DNA of 63,322 nt from an uncultured Bacteroidota bacterium (GTDB taxonomy: Bacteria; Bacteroidota; Bacteroidia; Chitinophagales; Chitinophagaceae). Shown piece by piece: positions 54,417 to 63,296 of this stretch. The position numbers and the translations under genes are program-made. The notes beneath the pieces were generated by a model. It did not search any database. It saw nothing but the letters and a program-made list of their open reading frames with translations, and was not told the origin of the DNA. Positions within the stretch are counted from its first letter, which is position 1. Each line of letters begins with the position of its first letter. Location of the stretch: the NCBI GenBank assembly GCA_903887415.1, contig CAISPO010000043.1, positions 1 through 63,322 on the forward strand, written 5' to 3'.

Positions 54417-54986
54417 TTAACACCCTGTGAAGTTTTCTACAACCGTTCTCAATTCCTGGGTAGCGACATCCAGATTTTCGTTGATGATAATATGATCGAA
54501 TTGGGGGGCGAACGTAAGCTCTAAAACCGCCTTGCTTACTCTTTCTTCAAGGCTATGTTCGGTCTCCGTGCCACGGGCCCGCAGTCGCTCGCGCAACACT
54601 TCGAGGGATGGCGCTTCAATAAAAATGGTCAGTGAGATATCGGGGTATTTTTTCCTTATGGCCAGTGCACCCTGCACATCTATATCCACCAGCGGGCATT
54701 TTCCATCGGCCCAGATACGCTCCATTTCGGACTTCAGCGTACCATAATACTTGCCTGTGTAAACCATTTCCCACTCCACAAATGCATCTTCTGCTATCAG
54801 CTTTTTAAACTCATCTTCTTCATAAAAATAGTAGTCGCGGGCGTGTACCTCTCCCGGCCTGGGCTTGCGTGTGCAGGCTGAAATAGAAAAAGCCAAGTGT
54901 GGACAGGCATCCAACAAGTGTTTTACCAATGTTGTCTTTCCCGATCCCGATGGTGCTGTGATGATGATTATTTTCCCGCTGGCCAA
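54417..54986 (-). CDS. gmk: Guanylate kinase
   Basis: 189 residues. P-loop APSGSGKTT at residues 11-19, the GMP-binding SACTRKPRPGEVHARDYYF and FVEWEMVYTGKYYGTLKSE, VDIDVQGALAIRKKYP and LRARGTETEHSLEERVSKA (lid). Converts GMP to GDP with ATP. Standard length. Divergent from dapD. Confidence 0.96.
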   Translation of the reverse strand: MASGKIIIITAPSGSGKTTLVKHLLDACPHLAFSISACTRKPRPGEVHARDYYFYEEDEFKKLIAEDAFVEWEMVYTGKYYGTLKSEMERIWADGKCPLVDIDVQGALAIRKKYPDISLTIFIEAPSLEVLRERLRARGTETEHSLEERVSKAVLELTFAPQFDHIIINENLDVATQELRTVVENFTGC

Positions 54987-55082
54987 TGCTTAAATTATAT
55001 GCGAATAAAGCAAAAAAAAACGGGTTTTTCTAATTGGGGCATGAGTTCGGAATTTCCCCGGACGATTTCCTATTTTTACCCA

Positions 55083-55901
55083 ATGAACCAACAATGGCAG
55101 GCGCAGATAGAATCAGCTTATACAAACAGGGAATTATTGAAAGATGAAACCCATATTATGGCGATAAAAGCCGTGATAGAAGAGGTGGACAAAGGCAGGC
55201 TGCGAGTGGCTGTTCCGGGCGCGAATGGCTGGGAAGTGCAGGAGTGGGTGAAGAAGGCTATCCTGCTGTACTTTGGCATACAGCCCATGCAGACCTGGAG
55301 CATGGAACCGTTTGAGTTTTATGACAAGATGCTGCTCAAAAAAGGTTATGCCGAGCTTGGTGTTCGTGCCGTGCCTCACGCCATTGCCCGCTATGGCGCT
55401 TATATAGCCAGGAATGTCGTGCTGATGCCCTCATACGTGAATATAGGCGCTCATGTAGATGAGGGCACTATGGTGGACACCTGGGCTACTGTGGGGTCCT
55501 GCGCGCAGATAGGCAAGGGGGTTCACCTGAGTGGCGGGGTAGGGATAGGCGGTGTGCTGGAGCCGCTGCAGGCTTCACCTGTTATTATTGAGGACGGATG
55601 TTTTATAGGGTCAAGGTGCATAGTGGTGGAAGGAGTGGTAGTAGAAAAGGAAGCAGTGCTGGGTGCGAATGTGGTACTGACACAATCGACCAAGATAATT
55701 GATGTGAGTGGCACAGAGCCCGTGGAGTACAAGGGCAGGGTACCCGCCCGCAGCGTGGTGATACCGGGAAGCTACACCAAACACTTCCCTGCGGGCGATT
55801 ACCAGGTGAGCTGTGCGCTCATCATTGGTACCCGCAAACCATCCACCGATCTCAAAACAAGCCTTAATGATGCTTTGCGGGAATTTAATGTAGCAGTTTA
55901 A
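55083..55901 (+). CDS. dapD: Tetrahydrodipicolinate N-succinyltransferase
   Basis: 272 residues from the ATG at 55083 (the frame is open further upstream across the gmk start, without family sequence). DapD succinylates tetrahydrodipicolinate in the lysine and meso-diaminopimelate pathway. Residues about 100-230 form a left-handed beta helix of hexapeptide repeats (YVNIGAHVDEGTMVDTWATVGSCAQIGKG, cut into turns), with the conserved GGVGIGGVLEPLQ and EDGCFIGSRC. The N-terminal helical domain has MLLKKGYAELGVRAVPH. Standard length. Confidence 0.95.
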   Translation: MNQQWQAQIESAYTNRELLKDETHIMAIKAVIEEVDKGRLRVAVPGANGWEVQEWVKKAILLYFGIQPMQTWSMEPFEFYDKMLLKKGYAELGVRAVPHAIARYGAYIARNVVLMPSYVNIGAHVDEGTMVDTWATVGSCAQIGKGVHLSGGVGIGGVLEPLQASPVIIEDGCFIGSRCIVVEGVVVEKEAVLGANVVLTQSTKIIDVSGTEPVEYKGRVPARSVVIPGSYTKHFPAGDYQVSCALIIGTRKPSTDLKTSLNDALREFNVAV

Positions 55902-55915
55902 TTAATTGAAAATAG

Positions 55916-57043
55916 ATGTCATTAATCCTCTTAGATATTGATTGGCGCTTTTTCGACCGGGTGTATATGGGCGAGAAGGTGTCTAATTATTTATGGTGTG
56001 TGGGCATAATTGCGGCAACGCTGTTGCTGAAAGGCCCGGTGGCGGCATTGCTCACCCGTATCAGCAGCAGCCTTACAGCGCGGTTCAGCTACCTGCAGCA
56101 CAAAGTCACTATACGGGAAATGCTGTTTAAGCCCATAGAAAGGCTGGTGCAGACTGTTCTTTACTACATTGCTCTAAATCAACTGGACAACCTACTGGAT
56201 AAGATAGCCATACACCATTCCATAGGCGGCAATGCAAAAATAAATATCCGCCTTGGCGATATTGTGGACCATGTATTTTATTTCCTGTTCATCCTGTTTT
56301 TCACCAAGGTGCTTACGCGGTTCGTGGATTTTATATACCACCTGCGCATGAATAAGGCGCAGGCCGAGAAGAACCATTCGCGCATACAATTGTTGCCGCT
56401 GATAAAGGAAATGACCAAGCTGATACTATGGATACTCAGCGGGTTCTGGATATTGGGCAGCGTATTTCATGTCAACGTGCCTGCGCTTATTACAGGGCTT
56501 GGTATAGGTGGTGTGGCCATAGCCCTGGCAGGTAAGGAGACAGTTGAGAATTTTTTCGCGGCATTTACCATTCTTTCCGACAAGCCTTTTCAGACCGGCG
56601 AAATAATAAAGCTCGGCGATATAGAAGGAACAGTGGAACGCATTGGCTTTCGCAGCACAAGGCTGCGCAATATGGATGGTTCTTCTTATATAATACCCAA
56701 TCAAAACCTTGTTAGCCAGAACCTTATCAACCTTTCTGCACGGGATACGCGCGGCATGAAGGTAGTGGCTAATATAAAGTATGGTATCAGCCACGAAGCC
56801 CTTACACAACTCATTGCAAAGCTGAAGGCGGCTATCGTAGCCATTCCACCGGTTAACGAGCCGGTAGAGATCAATATTGAGACATTTGATAAGGAAACTT
56901 TCCAGCTTGTTATTTCCTATCAGTTGCCTCACCCGTTACCTGATAACGCCACGCTCATTGCATTAAAAAGAGATGTGAACATGAAGGTGTTTGAGGTTCT
57001 CGGCGCTAATGCAACGTTGGGCACACCTGTGGGGACAAGTTAG
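55916..57043 (+). CDS. Small-conductance mechanosensitive channel (MscS family)
   Basis: 375 residues. Four to five hydrophobic segments, with the pore helix in ALITGLGIGGVAIALAGKETVENFFAAF (Gly/Ala-packed, split here by the family's AGKETVENF turn). The beta domain follows with GEIIKLGDIEGTVERIGFRSTRLR and YIIPNQNLVSQNLIN. The alpha/beta C-terminal domain ends the chain. It releases solutes on osmotic downshock. It starts 14 bases after dapD and may share its transcript. Confidence 0.92.
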   Translation: MSLILLDIDWRFFDRVYMGEKVSNYLWCVGIIAATLLLKGPVAALLTRISSSLTARFSYLQHKVTIREMLFKPIERLVQTVLYYIALNQLDNLLDKIAIHHSIGGNAKINIRLGDIVDHVFYFLFILFFTKVLTRFVDFIYHLRMNKAQAEKNHSRIQLLPLIKEMTKLILWILSGFWILGSVFHVNVPALITGLGIGGVAIALAGKETVENFFAAFTILSDKPFQTGEIIKLGDIEGTVERIGFRSTRLRNMDGSSYIIPNQNLVSQNLINLSARDTRGMKVVANIKYGISHEALTQLIAKLKAAIVAIPPVNEPVEINIETFDKETFQLVISYQLPHPLPDNATLIALKRDVNMKVFEVLGANATLGTPVGTS

Positions 57044-57044
57044 T

Positions 57045-57157
57045 CAGTTGGCAGCTTATAGTCGGTAGTTTACAGTTTACGGCTTGCAGTTTACGCAAAT
57101 TGCGATGAGGCTATGTTTTATGCGAATGGCTAACTGTAAATTGTAAACTGCCAACTA
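57045..57157. repeat. Inverted pair of period-7 arrays between convergent genes
   Basis: Seven heptamers at 57045-57093 (CAGTTGG, CAGCTTA, TAGTCGG, TAGTTTA, CAGTTTA, CGGCTTG, CAGTTTA) start one base after the mscS stop. Four heptamers of the complementary kind lie at 57130-57157 (CTAACTG, TAAATTG, TAAACTG, CCAACTA) and end just before the next gene's stop. The two could pair into a long imperfect hairpin. Confidence 0.85.
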
Positions 57158-57159
57158 AA

Positions 57160-58740
57160 CTATTTCTCTATCATCAATTTTCGCACAAGCTGGTTGCCAG
57201 CGGCTTTTATCCTGATTGAGTAGATGCCTGCCGCGAAATGGCTGATATCGATTTCCTGTTCCGTTTTAGCCTTGCCTATATCTTTGTTATAGACCATTTC
57301 GCCATACTCATTACAGATGCTGATGCGCTCTATGTTTTGCATAGCGCTGTGTATGGTAATGTACTCATTGGCCGGATTAGGGTATAACAAAATCGGGTCA
57401 GTCCCGGTAATAATTTCAATTCCCGTAGAGCAGTTCATAGACGCAACATGCACGGTGTCGCTGCCTGTGCAGCCAAAACTGTTGGTCACCACTACCGAAT
57501 AATTCCCGGTATCCGTAACTGTAATCGTAGGTGTAGTCGCTGCGGTGCTCCACGCGTAAGTATCACCGGTAAGCACCTCTCCCAATGTAATGGAGCCACC
57601 TGGCAGGCATATAGAGGTATCAGGCCCAAGGGATACTGCGGGCACAGGTGCCAGGCTCACATCTATTGTAGTTGTGAAGCTGCAGCTTAGTATATCCATA
57701 AAGCTAAAAGTATAAACGCCGGTGTCAAGTGTTGAAAACCCGGTTACAGAAGGATCAAGTATGCCGGAACTAAAGCTGTTTGGGCCATCCCACGTGTAAG
57801 TATAGCCGCCGGATCCGCCTGTGCCACCCGTGGCGGTGGTAGTAAATGTTAGTGTGGCACCAGGACATACCGGTGAGTTGGCTGTTACGGTAGCTGTTAA
57901 TGCAGGTGGATCGATTATCGTGACAGTCGTAGTATCAGCGCATCCGCCGAGAGAAGTGACAACGCATGTATAAGTGCCGCCGGAAAGGCCGGAAATATTT
58001 GCCGTAGCTGCAGAATAGCCGCCCGGCCCGGTCCATGAATAGCCGGTTACTCCTGTGCCCCCCGTTGCTGTAAGATTGATCGAGCCATCGGAATAGCCAT
58101 TGCACGTCACATTGCTATACGTAGTGGAAAGGGTAGCCGGTACGCAGCCGCTGCTTTCTGTTATTGTAAGGGAGCCTGTAGCGCCGACATCGCCGGTTGG
58201 CAGGAGATTGTTGTTGACTACGCATCCCGCGGCATAAAAAATAACATCACCGGTGCCGCTTACCGGGGCGGTCCATGGGATGCTTATTGCAGGATAGGTA
58301 ACAGAAAATACGGTGGCATTTTGCTCAATATAATTGCGGCCACTCCATGTTTCATTCTGTGCAATACCGGGTAATGCGCCCCAGTTATTAATATTATTGT
58401 TTGTGCTGCTTTGAACACATACTGTCTGGAAACCATAGTGATAACCAGTAGAAGCGCTTCCCGCTGACGCAACCCTTATTTTCAAGGTGTAACTTCCCCC
58501 AGGTATATAAGCAGTTACCGGCGTAGTGCCCGACAGCAATTGTACCGTTACTGTTGGAACGCTTGTGCCTCCTGTGTGGCAAGAGCCGCAGGCACCACTG
58601 GTGTCAAACGGTGCGCCGGTCCGGCCTCCGTGGCCGGCAGCTATAGTGCCTCCGGCATTGCTCATGGTAACAAGAGCCGCGAATGCAAGGACAACAAGCC
58701 ATGCCACTTTAGTTTTGAGGTGGGTAATTTTCAGTTGCAT
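57160..58740 (-). CDS. T9SS-secreted protein with choice-of-anchor V domain and CxxCH motif
   Basis: 526 residues. Signal peptide in residues 1-29 (LVVLAFAALVTMSNA). The first domain (about 30-195) is of the choice-of-anchor V type and contains C51-G-S-C54-H55, a cytochrome c-like heme motif. SprB-like and PKD-like repeats follow (NVTCNGYSDGSINLTATGG, SPVCPGATLTFTTTATGG). The C-terminus is a T9SS type A sorting domain (LLYPNPANEYITIHS, FAAGIYSIRIK, KLMIEK). A surface or secreted role is expected. Whether heme is bound is open. Confidence 0.88.
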   Translation of the reverse strand: MQLKITHLKTKVAWLVVLAFAALVTMSNAGGTIAAGHGGRTGAPFDTSGACGSCHTGGTSVPTVTVQLLSGTTPVTAYIPGGSYTLKIRVASAGSASTGYHYGFQTVCVQSSTNNNINNWGALPGIAQNETWSGRNYIEQNATVFSVTYPAISIPWTAPVSGTGDVIFYAAGCVVNNNLLPTGDVGATGSLTITESSGCVPATLSTTYSNVTCNGYSDGSINLTATGGTGVTGYSWTGPGGYSAATANISGLSGGTYTCVVTSLGGCADTTTVTIIDPPALTATVTANSPVCPGATLTFTTTATGGTGGSGGYTYTWDGPNSFSSGILDPSVTGFSTLDTGVYTFSFMDILSCSFTTTIDVSLAPVPAVSLGPDTSICLPGGSITLGEVLTGDTYAWSTAATTPTITVTDTGNYSVVVTNSFGCTGSDTVHVASMNCSTGIEIITGTDPILLYPNPANEYITIHSAMQNIERISICNEYGEMVYNKDIGKAKTEQEIDISHFAAGIYSIRIKAAGNQLVRKLMIEK

Positions 58741-58803
58741 ATATTGGGGATTTGTATCCCAAATATAAATAAAAACTAATTTAGCTGCAATGTTTTTTGC
58801 CGA

Positions 58804-59220
58804 TTAGCCCTTGTCCACTGAAAGCCGTCCCGCGCCTACGAAGAAAAATCCGAAGAATATAAAACACAGCTCCAGCGCGTGCGATGCCTCATTTAGTCGT
58901 TCATTAAGGCTGCCAGCGCTATGCAGATGAAAGAACGCAGCCACAATAAAATTAAACAAGAGCAGCAGGCATACTAGCCGGAACCATAAGCCAAGTATGC
59001 AGAACAAGCCGCCAACAGTCATCGTGAGGGCAGACATAAAACCCCAGAATGCAAACCAAAAATGAATACGCAAGTTGCCCATTGCTTCGCCCATCCCAGT
59101 CCATTTATCAGGATGCGTAAGTACCGGCAAACCATACATGATGAGTATAGCGCCAATGCCCGCCCGCATAATGAACAAGCCGAAATTACTGTATTTGCCA
59201 ACTTGTGAGAATAGAGCCAT
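58804..59220 (-). CDS. DoxX-family membrane protein
   Basis: 138 residues with four hydrophobic segments: LFIMRAGIGAILIMYGLPVLTH (the DoxX start RxxxGxxxxxHG-like), FWFAFWGFMSALTMTVGGL, LVCLLLLFNFIVAAFFHL and ALELCFIFFGFFFVGAGRLSVD (each near 20 residues). DoxX-like proteins are linked to quinone or redox functions in the membrane. The precise role is unknown. Confidence 0.88.
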   Translation of the reverse strand: MALFSQVGKYSNFGLFIMRAGIGAILIMYGLPVLTHPDKWTGMGEAMGNLRIHFWFAFWGFMSALTMTVGGLFCILGLWFRLVCLLLLFNFIVAAFFHLHSAGSLNERLNEASHALELCFIFFGFFFVGAGRLSVDKG

Positions 59221-59312
59221 GTGGTGAAATTAAAATTCCAAAGATGAAAAACCAAATTCCTTAAAGATATTGTGAAACCAGGGGATGGATAAAAACATCT
59301 TGGGATATTGCC

Positions 59313-60362
59313 CTAGTCCAGAGCTTTCGGCTTCCAGCCAAGGTCGGTAAATTTCTTTCTTTTGAGCAGGAAGTAGTCCCATACTATGCTGCGTGGGTAT
59401 ATGCCTTCTTCGTTGCGGCGGGTTATCATTTTCTTGTTCTCCTTGCGGCGCTTCATCCATTTGCCAAGCTCCCGGTAAACATGAAAATGGGCTTTAACAA
59501 TAATTAAGGTGTGCTTGATATTGCCGGTGAACAGCAGTCGCAGTCCAGCCATGCCGTCTAAAACAAAGCGCAGCGGGAACAACCAGGCCAGCCGTGAGCC
59601 TTTCTCATTTTTGAGCAGCAGTATGAGATTGTTCCGGAAATTATAATATAGCTTTTGCGGGCTGCCGTAGCTGATAACACTACCGCCCACATGATAAACG
59701 AGCGATTTTGCCACATAACCTATTTTGTATCCGGCATTCTTCAGCCGCCAGCAGAGGTCTATCTCCTCCATATGGGCATAAAAATCGTTATCGAGCCCAC
59801 CCGCTTTGTGGTATAGCTCTGCCCTGACCATGAAGCAGCCGCCGGACGCCCAGAAAACTTCTATGTTATCCTCGTATTGCCCGTTATCTTTTTCAATGTC
59901 GAAGAAAATACGGCCACGGCAGAACATATAACCGTATTTATCCATAAACCCGCCGCCTGCGCCTGCGTACTCAAACAGCTCACGGTCGCGATAGTAACGG
60001 ATTTTGGGCTGGCAGGCGGCCAGCATTTCATCGCGCTCCATGGCCTGGTGCAGTGGCGGGAACCAATGGTCTGTGACCTCAAAGTCGGCGCTGAGCAGTA
60101 CGTAATATTTAGCCTTAATTTGTTTAAGGGCTTCATAGTAGCCATTGGCAAAGCCATGATTGACTGCTATTTGCAGGGTTTTTACAGAAGGGAAGTTTTG
60201 CTGCACATACTGCAGCGTATCGTCGGTAGAGGCATTATCGGCCACGATCACTTCGTAGCCTGATGCGGCCTGCTCCACTATCTTTGGCAAAAAAAGTTCA
60301 TGCCATTTAGTACCGTTGTAGCTTAATATTACAACGGCTGTATCCTTATGGCATACGATCAT
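59313..60362 (-). CDS. GT2 glycosyltransferase, rhamnosyltransferase-like
   Basis: 349 residues, GT-A fold: AVVILSYNGTKWHELFLPKI, VIVADNASTDDTLQYVQ, NHGFANGYYEALKQ, the metal-site LLSADFEV, WASGGCFMVRAELYHKAGGLDNDFYAHMEEIDLCWRLKNAGY (cut to ASGGCFMVR and HMEEIDLCWR cores). The C-terminal stretch has two hydrophobic-amphipathic helices that anchor it to the inner membrane. Likely acts in cell-surface glycan assembly. It is followed upstream by a small membrane protein gene 24 bases away. Confidence 0.9.
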   Translation of the reverse strand: MIVCHKDTAVVILSYNGTKWHELFLPKIVEQAASGYEVIVADNASTDDTLQYVQQNFPSVKTLQIAVNHGFANGYYEALKQIKAKYYVLLSADFEVTDHWFPPLHQAMERDEMLAACQPKIRYYRDRELFEYAGAGGGFMDKYGYMFCRGRIFFDIEKDNGQYEDNIEVFWASGGCFMVRAELYHKAGGLDNDFYAHMEEIDLCWRLKNAGYKIGYVAKSLVYHVGGSVISYGSPQKLYYNFRNNLILLLKNEKGSRLAWLFPLRFVLDGMAGLRLLFTGNIKHTLIIVKAHFHVYRELGKWMKRRKENKKMITRRNEEGIYPRSIVWDYFLLKRKKFTDLGWKPKALD

Positions 60363-60386
60363 AGCGGGGTTTGTGCTATTGACAGA

Positions 60387-60605
60387 TTATTTGTACTTAG
60401 GGTCGTAAAGCGTATTATCCGGAGCGGTTATCTTATCATTTCTCTGGTACTTGTGCTCATAAAGATTATAGCAACCCGCCCATGCGAAGATGAAAAAGCC
60501 GAAGAAAGATAAAAGAAACAAGAACCGCGACTTAGAAGGTTTATTCAGCTCTATGTCGTACTGGTTATCTATATCTGATCCCTGAGTGTTGTGTTGGATA
60601 TCCAT
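60387..60605 (-). CDS. Small single-span membrane protein
   Basis: 72 residues with one hydrophobic segment (FLFLLSFFGFFIFAWAGCYN) between a polar N-terminus and a charged C-terminal tail (YEHKYQRNDK). It lies 24 bases upstream of the GT2 gene on the same strand, so probably cotranscribed. Not recognised. Confidence 0.65.
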   Translation of the reverse strand: MDIQHNTQGSDIDNQYDIELNKPSKSRFLFLLSFFGFFIFAWAGCYNLYEHKYQRNDKITAPDNTLYDPKYK

Positions 60606-60696
60606 GAATTGTTAAAATTTCCTGCGCAAAAATAGTAGTAATTCCTTCAAAATCATAATATTTTTAGCTTAAGTTCGTTATCGGGAAGGAAATACC

Positions 60697-61833
60697 ATGC
60701 GTCAGTATTTAAATTGGAAAACATATCTTGCTATTGTTGCGCTGTTTATAGTGGGGGCATCGCTCTATTATACCAGTCAATTGGCAGGCAAGCTGGCCGA
60801 TGAGGAGAAGAAAAAGGTAGAAGAGCTGGCAGGTGCGCTGAAAACGCTGATAAAGTCGAATAACCTGCAGGAGACTGCATTTGCCAGTAATATTATTGCC
60901 CAGAATACCACCATACCGCTCATAATACTTGATGATAATGGCCAGATAGCGGACTCGAGAAATATAGATACGCTACATGCCGTCAATCCGCGTACGGTGG
61001 TAAAGTTGAAGCTCGAGGAGTTCAAGAAAAATCACCCACCAATTGTGGCTGACTACGGCACCGGTAAAAATTATGTGTATTACGGAGAGTCATACCTGCT
61101 CACCCAATTGCGGTACTTCCCTTATATACAGCTTGCTATAATCATTGTCTTCCTTTTGGTGGTGCTGTTTGCGCTGAGCGTGGCGAACCGGAGCCTGCAA
61201 AACCAGGTATGGGTAGGGCTCTCGAAAGAAACCGCTCATCAGCTAGGTACCCCGCTTAGCTCCATAGAGGCCTGGCTGGAACTGCTGCGCGACAGTGATG
61301 CCAATCATGACGCAGTAACAGAAATGCAGAAAGACCTGGACAGGCTGAAGCTGGTAGCTGACCGGTTTAGCAAGGTGGGAAGCGCACCCCAACTTGAAGA
61401 GCAGAATCTCGTGGCCCGGCTGGAAGACATTGTAGCCTATATGCAAAGACGATCGCCGAGCAAAGTAATTATAACTCTGCACAGCGAACAAAAGGAAGTA
61501 CCGGTAAATATAAGCGGACCACTGTTTGACTGGGTGATGGAAAACCTGATACGCAACGCCCTGGATGCGATGGGCGGCACAGGCAAGATAGATATTACTG
61601 TTACCAATACCCCACAGCAGGTATGGGTAGATGTGCAGGACAATGGTAAAGGCATACCCGGCTACCAGGTAAAAAAAGTATTTACACCGGGCTTTACCAC
61701 CAAGAAAAGAGGGTGGGGGCTAGGCCTTTCACTCTCCCGCCGCATCGTAGAAAAGTACCACCACGGCTCTATATTCGTGAAGCAAAGCGAGGTAGGTAAG
61801 GGGACTACGTTCAGGATCATATTGAGGAGGTAA
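60697..61833 (+). CDS. Sensor histidine kinase
   Basis: 378 residues. Membrane segments at about residues 9-27 and 145-165 enclose a periplasmic sensor of about 115 residues. The dimerisation box is SKETAHQLGTPLSSIEAWLE, with the phosphoacceptor His followed by QLGTPLSS, a wording typical of one Bacteroidota kinase group. The HATPase domain has MENLIRNALDAMGG (N), DNGKGIPG (G1) and GWGLGLSLSRRIVEKYH (G2). No regulator is adjacent. It is followed by a period-8 array and tRNA-Leu. Confidence 0.92.
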   Translation: MRQYLNWKTYLAIVALFIVGASLYYTSQLAGKLADEEKKKVEELAGALKTLIKSNNLQETAFASNIIAQNTTIPLIILDDNGQIADSRNIDTLHAVNPRTVVKLKLEEFKKNHPPIVADYGTGKNYVYYGESYLLTQLRYFPYIQLAIIIVFLLVVLFALSVANRSLQNQVWVGLSKETAHQLGTPLSSIEAWLELLRDSDANHDAVTEMQKDLDRLKLVADRFSKVGSAPQLEEQNLVARLEDIVAYMQRRSPSKVIITLHSEQKEVPVNISGPLFDWVMENLIRNALDAMGGTGKIDITVTNTPQQVWVDVQDNGKGIPGYQVKKVFTPGFTTKKRGWGLGLSLSRRIVEKYHHGSIFVKQSEVGKGTTFRIILRR

Positions 61834-61836
61834 ATA

Positions 61837-61924
61837 GTTAATAGGTTAAAAAGCTAAAAGGGGTAGTTACGTGAACTTTTTTTCTTTTTGACTATTTAAC
61901 TCTTTAACCTTTTGACTTTTTAAC
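61837..61924. repeat. Inverted pair of period-8 arrays between the kinase gene and tRNA-Leu
   Basis: GTTAATAG, GTTAAAAA, GCTAAAAG at 61837-61860. The complementary kind at 61885-61924: TTTTTGAC, TATTTAAC, TCTTTAAC, CTTTTGAC, TTTTTAAC. They belong to the same family as 31497 and 46138. The first array starts three bases after the kinase stop. Confidence 0.8.
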
Positions 61925-61932
61925 TATCTTTG
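61925..61932 (+). promoter_or_regulatory. -7 box of the tRNA-Leu gene
   Basis: TATCTTTG matches TAnnTTTG and ends 11 bases before the first tRNA base. The upstream array contains several TTTTG words that could serve as -33 boxes. Confidence 0.5.
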
Positions 61933-61943
61933 CATCCCTCAAT

Positions 61944-62028
61944 GCGGCGATGGCGAAACTGGTAGACGCACTACTTTGAGGTGGTAGCGCCTGTAACGGG
62001 CATGAGAGTTCGAATCTCTTTTGCCGCA
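61944..62028 (+). tRNA. tRNA-Leu (anticodon GAG)
   Basis: 85 bases with a full cloverleaf. Acceptor GCGGCGA pairs with TTGCCGC (one G-T), discriminator A at 62028, no encoded CCA. The D arm has GGTAGA, the anticodon stem is CTACT/GGTAG with loop TTGAGGT (anticodon GAG), a long variable arm CGCCTGTAACGGGCATG fits a class II tRNA, and the T arm is AGAG-TTCGAAT-CTCT. Confidence 0.95.
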
Positions 62029-63296
62029 CACATGGGAGTTTTTCCCGAAAAGTCAAGGGGTTGTTCTAAAAAGAGCAGCCCCTTTTCCTTTACCAGAGCG
62101 GCTTTCGACTGAAAGAGTGGATTTAGAAAAAGAGTTCGATAAACTCCTTTTTTGTATGAAAGTTGGTTATCGAACACCAGGTTGATAAATGATTTTTTAC
62201 TATTCATGTCACCCGAATTATAGATATTGGCAATATCATTGAGACGGGTGAGGTGCTTCGAGTAGCGGCTCCATGTATTGGCAATTGGTTTGTTTAGCTC
62301 ATCAATTACAGCAAGTAAATTGAACCGCTCACTTTCGTATCGAGCCTTCCACTTTCGGTAGGTTGTGTCATCCATATCATTTGAAATATACTTCTCCTCT
62401 ATGCTATCTATCTTTGCTTCCAATTGAGATAGCTCCCTGTTCTTCTGACTCAACTCAGCCTCATTTACTTTTAAGTTTGCCTTTATAAGGTTGAGAGCTT
62501 CTTTCTGTAGGGGCTGGCAAGCATGGATATCCACTTCGAAGATTGGTTCATCCTCTACTGTAAAGCAACATCGCAATTCTTTTGGCATTTGGGTTATAAG
62601 AGTATGTATTCTGCCGTTAGGATCTACAGTGGTGTAATGATAATCGTTGAACCAGTAATTATACACGAAGAAAGCCTGGTCTTTCTCCGATTTTTGCAAC
62701 AGATTAGCTGCGAGAATATATTGACTTTCATTTAGCTGCATCCTTTTTAACTCCGCCAGATAAACATGGTCATCTATCTTGAATATTTTTTCTATGATCT
62801 CATTTTTCACCGTTGCTGGTTCCATTTCATTTGGTTGGTGCAACACTACCCGATAGCCTTTAGATTTCCCATTACCATTATTGGGGTAATATCTCTCATC
62901 TACTTCCAGGAATCCAGATTCCTTTAAAGATGTAATAATATATTTATAATATAATGGTATATTGCATTGACTGCTCCCCAGCTTAGATTTTAGGATTTGG
63001 GAAGACAGGTTTACATACCCGTTGTTATCCCGATCATACTGTAGGGTTTGTTTGGCATATAAGAAATTCAAAAAGTTAGTACACTTTGAAATAAACTTAT
63101 CGTTTTCAGCATATTCATGGTTTAGACTTCCAAACCGCTTTTTTACCTCCGATTTCGAGATTTCCTTGGGTACCAGAAATTCAAAGTCAGTCCTTGGAAA
63201 CCCTTGATTTTGCTGGACATTATCCACATATAGGATGTTCTTTGAATTTCTTTTGTTTTTATCACATTTTATTTCATTAATTCTTTCAGTATTCAT
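61971..63296 (-). CDS. Hypothetical protein of an integrated element, 3' end fused into tRNA-Leu
   Basis: 441 residues as an open frame. The last about 20 codons are the antisense of tRNA-Leu and those before them cover its terminator, so the natural end is probably near 62100 or was lost on integration. The N-terminal part includes a likely winged-helix stretch (NNGYVNLSSQILKSKLGSSQ, YKYIITSLKESGFLEVDERYY). A motif EDEPIFEVDIHACQPL resembles the E-x-D-x-x-x-x-QP signature of proteins on mobile elements that I cannot name, possibly replication-related. A coiled coil follows (ELSQKNRELSQLEAKIDSIE). Low GC compared with neighbours suggests transfer. Confidence 0.7.
   Translation of the reverse strand: MNTERINEIKCDKNKRNSKNILYVDNVQQNQGFPRTDFEFLVPKEISKSEVKKRFGSLNHEYAENDKFISKCTNFLNFLYAKQTLQYDRDNNGYVNLSSQILKSKLGSSQCNIPLYYKYIITSLKESGFLEVDERYYPNNGNGKSKGYRVVLHQPNEMEPATVKNEIIEKIFKIDDHVYLAELKRMQLNESQYILAANLLQKSEKDQAFFVYNYWFNDYHYTTVDPNGRIHTLITQMPKELRCCFTVEDEPIFEVDIHACQPLQKEALNLIKANLKVNEAELSQKNRELSQLEAKIDSIEEKYISNDMDDTTYRKWKARYESERFNLLAVIDELNKPIANTWSRYSKHLTRLNDIANIYNSGDMNSKKSFINLVFDNQLSYKKGVYRTLFLNPLFQSKAALVKEKGLLFLEQPLDFSGKTPMCAAKEIRTLMPVTGATTSK
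62055..62092 (+). terminator. Rho-independent terminator after tRNA-Leu
   Basis: AAGGGGTTGTTCT (62055-62067) pairs with AGAGCAGCCCCTT (62072-62084) with two G-T pairs, followed by TTCCTTT. It lies 27 bases after the tRNA and inside the end of the minus-strand frame. Confidence 0.75.
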
